DNA of 64,000 bases from Symbiodinium microadriaticum (lineage: Eukaryota > Sar > Dinophyceae > Suessiales > Symbiodiniaceae): positions 231,748 to 295,747 of the forward strand of contig LSRX01000822.1 in the NCBI GenBank assembly GCA_001939145.1. The letters run 5' to 3'. Positions 58,261 through 64,000 of this stretch are shown here, piece by piece (within the stretch, counting starts at the first letter, position 1; every line of letters starts with the position of its first letter). The notes under the pieces were generated by a model. That model was not told the DNA's origin, did no database searches, and worked only from the letters and a program-made list of their open reading frames with translations. A program made the position numbers and the translations under genes.

Positions 58261-59570
58261 ATGCCTCCGAAGGACTGGCGAACAGTGCCGAACGCGCTCA
58301 CAGCTTTGCGGCTGGTGGCGGTGCCGGGCATCTTTGCCACCTGGTACTTCAGCATCAAGTATACGGAATAGGGCAACCACAAGGTGACATCGTGAAAATG
58401 AGGTATTTTGAGCTCCACGGTGCAACCGCTGCCCTTTTCGGCGCGGCCGCTGTAACAGCAACCGCCCTCAGTATGGCAGGTCCCCTACCGCTATTTGCAG
58501 CACTGGCTCTGCTTGCAGCAGCAAGGACTGGTTCGATGGTTTCCTGGCACGACGTTGGAACCAAAAGACCGCTTTGGGGGCCCTCCTTGATCCTCTCGCG
58601 GACGCTTGCAATGAACGGTGGGTGCTGTCAGCGGAACCCTCAACCTGATACTACATTCCCTATATTCGGTCAGAGCCATGGAGCATCTCGGTGTCAGGAC
58701 AAGCTCCTGGTCTCCTCCACCTTGATCATCCTTGTGGAGCATGCGGCAAGCCCTGTTGCGGCTTGGTAAGTTTATTCCTGGCCAGGGCTGGGAAGCCTTA
58801 CGGCAAGTGAGGTCTCGCTGCCCGCTGCGGCGATCCTGGCACGTGAGCTCGGAGTTTCGACTCTTCGGGAATGGACCCAAGTGCACCGGCCCGAGGCCCG
58901 AGGGTCTGAAGTCGGCTGAAGGAACTGCGCTGTCGCAACACGCTGTCATCGGCTCAACAGTGCCCATGTGAGGCTGCCAGCAGCGTTTCAGTTGCCTGGC
59001 ATGGCGTCTGGTCAAAGAAAAACTGTCCGATCCCACACAATATTTTGCATGTAGCCCATGCGTAACATGCCAGAGCTATGCTATCAGGCCTAGCAGATGC
59101 ACAACACAGTCGCAGTATGAAAAGCTTGTTGACTGTAGCTTCTGTGGCTTAGGCAAGGCAAAGGCAGCAGCGCAGCTGCTCGCGCTTCAAGGTTTGCTTG
59201 CTGGCATCGCTTTGAGAGGCTTGTCTCTGACTGGCGAAAGCAATTCCAAGCGACCGGCTGGGATCAAGATATCAGCAGCACTTCAAAACCAAGTTCCAAC
59301 ATTGCCTGGAGCATGTTTACGGCTGTAGCATTCTCAGGTGACGTCGAAACTACGACGGAGGTTGATGGTGAGTCTCAGGCTGCCGAGCACTGCGCACCAA
59401 GAATGTCTGCAGAGCACATTTTTTTCCGCAGGCATGGGGCCCTTCAGTCTACAAAGGACAGAGAAGAAACTTTGCGCTCCACTAGCTCAAATGGCACGCC
59501 TCGGAAGTTTCCCAGGAAGCCTGCTTCTGCTGTGGCTTGCTGCAGGGCTTACATTGGGCAGTGGTTTTCA
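58261..59570 (+). CDS. CDP-alcohol phosphatidyltransferase, probable phosphatidylglycerophosphate synthase
   Basis: Exon 58261-58358: [20 protein letters not shown], the first helix, ending AA|gtatac. Exon 58403-58457 (AG|G, phase fits): [18 protein letters not shown], then a 68 nt GC-AG intron. Exon 58526-58600: [18 protein letters not shown] then ALLDPLA, the family signature D-x2-DG-x2-AR-x8-G-x3-D; the last Asp comes from the next exon. Exon 58698-58765: [17 protein letters not shown], ending TG|gtaagt. Exon 58808 to about 58880: [20 protein letters not shown], whose RE...LREW is typical of PGP synthase rather than cardiolipin synthase. Exon from 59153: [17 protein letters not shown], the GKxKTxxQ region, here without the Thr. 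Exon about 59475-59570: [17 protein letters not shown], last helix. Expected role: phosphatidylglycerophosphate from CDP-diacylglycerol and glycerol-3-phosphate, in mitochondrial or plastid membrane. At least one exon between 58880 and 59153 and the true termini are missing. Confidence 0.85.
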
Positions 59571-60170
59571 GCAACGCGGCCACAGCGGTTTTGCAACACG
59601 ATGAGGCTTGAGATGTGTTTGCAAAAGGGAGGAGAAGCCTGCTCATGTAAGGTATGCCGCCGCTTTGTCCCAGCCTTTGACCGGACACACCCTGTATTTT
59701 CAAGCAGAGACATGTTTTCTTGCAGATTTCGGCAAGGGTCATGGAACTCCAAGTGCCCGATTGCGGCAGTAGAAGTGCATCTTAGAATCTTAGAGCATTG
59801 GCTACAGTCCAGTCACCCCGGCTCTGAGCATCGTTCTTAGGCGCTTGTGAGCTACACCTCCGGTCTGGAGAGCAGCTCGCAGCCGTGCAGAATGCCCAAA
59901 ACACGCACAGGACGGTCAGTTTCGCGTGCTGGAAAGTCTGCTCTTCGAAGTGCAAGCACTGTACTGTGTCTCGCTGCCGCTGCCGCGACCGGCATCTACC
60001 CAGGTGGTACAGGTAGCCAGGTAGCCGTCATGGAATCGTCCAGACAAAAAGCCAACGACTTGTGGAAAGGCAGCTTTGCGATTCAGATCTGCGCTGTCAG
60101 AAGTTCTACGTAGGTCGAAGGCATATTTCAGGCAAGCTCGTCAGCCCACTGCCGGAGCTTTCGTGTTCAG
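59571..60170 (+). other. Coding-like frames, not assigned
   Basis: The + frame from an ATG at 59891 reads MPKTRTGRSVSRAGKSALRS then a hydrophobic TVLCLAAAAATGIYPGG, like a targeting or signal leader that could start the next gene. A second + frame at 59845-59915 (SGEQLAAVQNAQNTHRT) is equally open and followed by gtcagt. The two cannot both be right. Confidence 0.3.
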
Positions 60171-61472
60171 AGCGGGATACGGCAACGCTTGCAATGGAGA
60201 ACGCTGCTGGACCGGTGCGCTGACGCCATGGAGGCCTGGTGTTGCTGTAAAGACGTGGGCCGCGATTTCGAGGCCTCCGAGGCATCAGCTTGAGGAGGGT
60301 TTTCGTGGTGTACAGAAGAGGGGCTGCCAGTCTCCAGCGCTTCCGTGCGGATGTGCGGTGAAGCAGTTAGCTTACATCTTTCAGGTTCGAGTGGAGGCAG
60401 CTGCCGGTCTTCCCACGGATGCAGTCCCTCGATGCACAAGTCACCGGCACAAAGTTGATGAGGCGGAGCCGCCTTGTGCAGCTCTAGATCGGAGGGAGAT
60501 TGCATAGCAATCACATTCTGCATCGCGAGTATGATGCACTTCGGGATGTTTAAGCTGAGGTTCTTCCCCCACTACGGCTTGGGGCCACCCGAAGACAAGC
60601 TCCCTTACAGCGGCCTGTTTCAATCGCGCTGCCCTGTCAGAGTGTAAGCCAGCTTCGCCTGCACGATGCCATCCCAGCAAAGTCCAGCAGTACCGTGGAG
60701 CTTCACTATCTTTCGGTCTGAACATCTGGAATACTTCAGGAGCGCACTGTCGCACCCGCTGCGGTTTTCAACCTTCCTGGATTCTGCAAGCATCTCGGCC
60801 TGACAGAGTAGAAGGATCTGCCCTGCCATTGGCCTGTCCAACTGTACGAGAGATCAGTGGCTACCCCGTTGACTCAGCGGCTTGTTGTTGCTGGCCTTTT
60901 CAGATCCTGCCACGACCGAGAAGCCGAAGGGTTACTCCGGTCACATGCTCGTGCAAGGTTTTGTTCGCACGTGCACGTTTTGAGGTGAGCCTCTTCGCCT
61001 CGACGTCATGCGACCGATGTCCACAGCACAGGTTGTTCTGCGGGCCGAGGAGACGTGGCTGTGACACAGCGACGAAAATGTGGATTCTGCGAGTTACGCA
61101 GGATAGCTGCGTAGCCGCATACTGCATACTATCAGGAGCACCGCTACACCGTGCCCCTCGCAGGTTGTCCTGTGTCATGGCTAACCAACCTCGCGGTTTC
61201 AGCAACTGTTATGCAGGTTGTTGCACATGTTCGGTCGTAGTGCCCGGAGCCATGCTTCTGATTCCGGATGTGGGATAGCGGGACTGCGTCTTCAGGTTGA
61301 GCCCGTGTTCCTTTACCGGATGTACATCAGAGAAGAGAGAGCCCCTGATCACAGCATACTGCGGCACTACCTGACAAAGCGCACTGTTCCCACAGCCCTT
61401 CATGCTCGGTTCGCGACGACAGTCGCCAGGCCAATGCACCAAATGTTTACAGACAGACCTCTGCTAGCATGA
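60171..61472 (+). CDS. Cluster of candidate exons, unknown protein(s)
   Basis: Pieces with acceptor sites and C/G-biased codons: 60171-60293 (RQRLQWRTLLDRCADAMEAW, to TGA), 60385-60487 (FEWRQLPVFPRMQSLDAQVT, to TAG), 60546-60803 (KLRFFPHYGLGPPEDKLPYS, then one in-frame TAA at 60645, then SFTIFRSEHLEYFRSALSHP to TGA), 60904-60984 (ending at gtgagc; two frames possible) and 61296-61472 (VEPVFLYRMYIREERAPDHS, ILRHYLTKRTVPTALHARFA, to TGA). Several end in stops, so more than one gene or relic copies may be present, or the stops lie just inside introns. No family was recognised. Confidence 0.35.
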
Positions 61473-61685
61473 TCACGCCCTCACTCCGATGATGAAATGA
61501 TGCTGCTGCCCATGCTGCCTCCCCGAGTGCATGCTGCTGAAAGCACTCTCGTAGATTAACCATATCTCTTAACCTTTCTTAACTTCTTAATCAATTCAAT
61601 GGCTGCCGCCACTGCCGCGGACGCCCACACAAATCGTGAATCCCATCATGGGCATATCTTTCCTTGCAGATTAGGACCGGTGCTA
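61473..61685. other. No feature seen
   Basis: Short spacer before the GC-rich minisatellite. Confidence 0.5.
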
Positions 61686-62460
61686 CTTCCTCACAGAAGG
61701 CAAGCCCAGGGGGCAGTGAGGACGCTGGGGACCATGGAGGCGAGAGGAAGGCCGTGGGGGCGGTGTGAGCATTGGAGGCCTTTTCCTGCTTCCTCTCACC
61801 AGGCCAGCCCAGGAGGGGGGAGTGAGGACGCTGGGGACCACGGAGGCGGGCGGAAGGCGTGGGGGCGGTGAGGTGGGGGCGGTGTGAGTTGGAGGCTCTA
61901 ACTACTTCCTCGCAGAAGGCAAGCCCAGGCGGCAGTGAGGACGCTGCGCACTATGGTGGGGGCACGCATTGGAGGCTCTGACGACTTCCTCACAGAAGTC
62001 AAGCGCAGGAGGTAGTGAGGATGCTGGGGACCATGGAGACGGGGGGAAGGCCATGGGGGCGGTGAGGTGGGGTGGGNAGGAACCAGGTGGGGACAATGGC
62101 AGAGGAGTGAAGGCGGTGAGCAATGGAGCAGTGGGGTGGAGGTGGGGGCGAGGGCGGGGGGGTTTGGGCAAGCATTGGACTTACGGCAAGCCCGGCGGGC
62201 GGTGAGGACGTTGGGGACCATGGAGGCTGTGAGCGATGAGGGTGGCGGGGGTTTGTGGCACGCATTGGAGGCCTCTAACCACTTCGTGACACAGAAGGCA
62301 AGAACTAGCCCAGAGTGAGGGCAATTGGGGCGATGGAAGCTGGCTGCGGGCGGTGGAAGCGGTGAGGGCGGGCAGTTAGGTCAATAAACGCGAGTGAGGA
62401 CGGGCGCTGGGGACAGGTGGCGGTGTGGGTGGAGGGGGTCTGGGCGCGTATTGGAAGCGT
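61686..62460. repeat. GC-rich degenerate minisatellite
   Basis: Six or more diverged units, roughly 80-130 bp, with recurring words ACTTCCTCACAGAAGGCAAG, GGCAGTGAGGACGCTGGGGA and CCATGGAGGCG, separated by G-rich spacers (GGGGGCGGTGAGG). One ambiguous base (N) is at 62077. Frames across it are repeat translations. Confidence 0.88.
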
Positions 62461-63373
62461 CTAAGTACTTCCGAAGGGCCTGGGCACCCGAGTCAAGGGT
62501 GGGGTAGTTGAGGCGAGGCGCCCAGGGAAAAAGCCAAGAGCAGAGCCTCGGAAAAAAACAAGAAAAACCCTTCACAGTTTCACGGGCGCCGCCCCACAGG
62601 ATAAAAGGATAATAGTGGACGAAGTCGACCACAGACTAGAGAGCTCGCTCAGGACGGGGCAATCCAGTTCTCGGTGAAGCCTTCCTTTGCCAAAGTTGCA
62701 GAGCGAGGTCCTCGAGCCCTGATTTGATAGCATGCACTCTGCATGTTTGCGATGACAGACGTAGAATTGGTGGGACAGCGATTCTGTTCAGGGGCTGGCG
62801 AGGGCAACCCTTACCCTCCTTCCTGGCAGTCGTTACCGAAAGCTCGGACGGCCAACACTGCTCGGACGATCAACATCCGGCATAACTACATGCCACCGGT
62901 GCCCGAAACCCGACCTTGAGTAGGCCCAAGGTTTGCGGGTTTTGGCCATGCAGCGGCTGCATGCGCAGGGTTTTGAGCCTTTTCTTCGCAGTCTTCGCGA
63001 AATGTTGCGATGATGAACTGCACTGGATGCCGCCCTCCAGAGATTAGAACATGATGCAGGCAAATGCAGACAATGTCAGTCACTGAGTCCTCAGGGTGTG
63101 TTATCCAAGAGCTTTGCTTTAGGTGCACTTTGTGTTTTGAGAGATGCCCGGCATCAGTTGGACGAACTATCTCCATGAGGGTTGATTTTGCCGGCAATTT
63201 TCCCACACAGCTTTGCGCTGATCTGTCTTAGTGATGGCGCACAGGCTTGCACTGTGATGCCTTCCTGGCAGGTCGGGGGACCGATGCCTACAGCGCTCCC
63301 TCCTTACCAGGATTCAAGGAGCTGACAATGACGTAAGCAGCGTAAGAGGAAATAGAGTTTTGGAAAATTGCAG
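62461..63373. other. No gene established
   Basis: Nothing recognisable. It may be the 5' intron region of the docking-domain gene that follows. Confidence 0.45.
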
Positions 63374-63720
63374 GACGCAGCTGCCTCCGCGAAGGAGACC
63401 TTCAGAGTGAACCCAGTGAGCGCCCAGAATGCCTGCAACTGCTTGCACCAGGAATATCTCGAGAGACACCATCTCCTTCAGTACATGCAGTCGCTGCTTC
63501 ACGCAGTGATTCAGGCAAAACCCAAGGCGACTTGGACGTCACTGGCGAGGGAAACCTTAGACATCAGGACGGGTTTTTGATGGTACAGAGGCACTAAGTT
63601 GAGCTTCGCCAGGATCCTGTCGCCTACATGATGAGTCTAATGAAGACTTCGCATCGCTCCGACCGCTCCGACCGCTCCGAGAGCCGGAGGTGCCGACAGG
63701 GCGTAGGGCCGTGTAGGGTG
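63374..63720 (+). CDS. Protein with RIIa/Dpy-30-like docking-dimerisation domain (partial)
   Basis: Exon 63374-63526 starts after TTGCAG with G and reads DAAASAKETFRVNPVSAQNA, then LHQEYLERHHLLQYMQSLLH and AVIQAKPK, ending in phase 0 at a GC donor. Exon 63613 onward starts after CGCCAG with G in phase 0 and continues DPVAYMMSLMKTSHRS. Joined across the 86 nt GC-AG intron, the pattern YLERHxLxxYMxxLLxxVxxxKPxDPxxYMxxLM is that of the RIIa/Dpy-30 docking fold, which dimerises and binds amphipathic helices of anchoring proteins, for example in cilia and chromatin complexes. What it is fused to is unknown. The second exon then enters a Ser/Asp/Arg repeat (CGCTCCGAC) and its end is not fixed. Confidence 0.7.
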
Positions 63721-63811
63721 AATCTTCCGCCCTTTGAACGCAGTTGCGCATTTGCCAGGTCATCTGAAGAGGCTTTTTGCTGGGGACCCGCAGTCAGCCG
63801 TTTTCCTTGAG

Positions 63812-63910
63812 TGCGATTTGCCCGCTGGCAGGTTCCAGAAGCTTGCAGTGATCCAGGACCAAGTGCTGCTCGGCAAGCTCCCAAAGTTCGCGCGAGTGGA
63901 GCTGTTCTAA
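63812..63910 (+). CDS. Candidate terminal exon
   Basis: After TCCTTGAG the + frame reads CDLPAGRFQKLAVIQDQVLL then GKLPKFARVELF and TAA, with strongly C/G-ending codons. It may be the last exon of the docking-domain gene, but the joining phase was not determined. Confidence 0.4.
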   Translation, partial: CDLPAGRFQKLAVIQDQVLLGKLPKFARVELF

Positions 63911-64000
63911 GACTAACATCAAGAGCAATAATGGGAAAAGCTCCAACGCTGGAAAGAGGTGCCACCACAAGCAGAAATGCAGAGACAGAGAGGCAAAAAT

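Overview
This 64 kb window looks like nuclear DNA of a dinoflagellate, most like a Symbiodiniaceae genome. The evidence is in the sequence: low coding density, many very short exons, introns that often start with GC instead of GT, acceptors usually followed by G (AG|G), C/G-ending codons in exons, large simple-sequence tracts, short interstitial CCCTAAA/TTTAGGG stretches, and every supportable gene on the + strand (unidirectional gene arrays are known in dinoflagellates). No rRNA, tRNA, CRISPR array, prophage or bacterial operon was seen. Most long open frames are chance frames or microsatellite translations. Real genes had to be assembled from small exons whose reading phases join; these models are my inference and need transcript support.

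Layout. 1-5.4 kb: little, one candidate exon. 5.4-5.8 kb: three phase-matched exons of an unknown protein. 6.3-9.15 kb: three tandem copies of a ~0.92-0.97 kb non-coding unit with an internal GAT microsatellite. 9.9-11.4 kb: a paired EF-hand protein. 12-12.5 kb: unassigned coding-like DNA. 14-15.8 kb: CA repeats and two minisatellite families. 15.9-19.3 kb: exons of unknown protein(s). 23.0-30.0 kb: a voltage-gated cation channel with a C-terminal EF-hand, with a TA tract in an intron. 30.9-31.7 kb: a large TAC tract followed by its reverse-complement motif. 34.0-36.0 kb: a short-chain dehydrogenase/reductase. 37.6-48.6 kb: many short unassigned exons and a ~60 bp minisatellite. 50.1 kb: an assembly gap. 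51.3-56.4 kb: coiled-coil exons on both sides of an intronless AzgA-like purine permease. 56.6-57.6 kb: an intronless SAM-dependent methyltransferase. 58.3-59.6 kb: a CDP-alcohol phosphatidyltransferase, best read as phosphatidylglycerophosphate synthase. 60-61.5 kb: unassigned exons. 61.7-62.5 kb: a GC-rich minisatellite. 63.4-63.9 kb: an RIIa/Dpy-30-type docking domain.

The genes do not form one pathway. Calcium and membrane functions (EF-hands, ion channel), lipid metabolism (SDR, PGP synthase) and purine transport sit side by side without an evident functional link. The points most worth a second look are the non-canonical introns recovered from domain continuity, the single-exon permease nested among coiled-coil exons, and the mosaic tandem repeat that records an unequal crossover.
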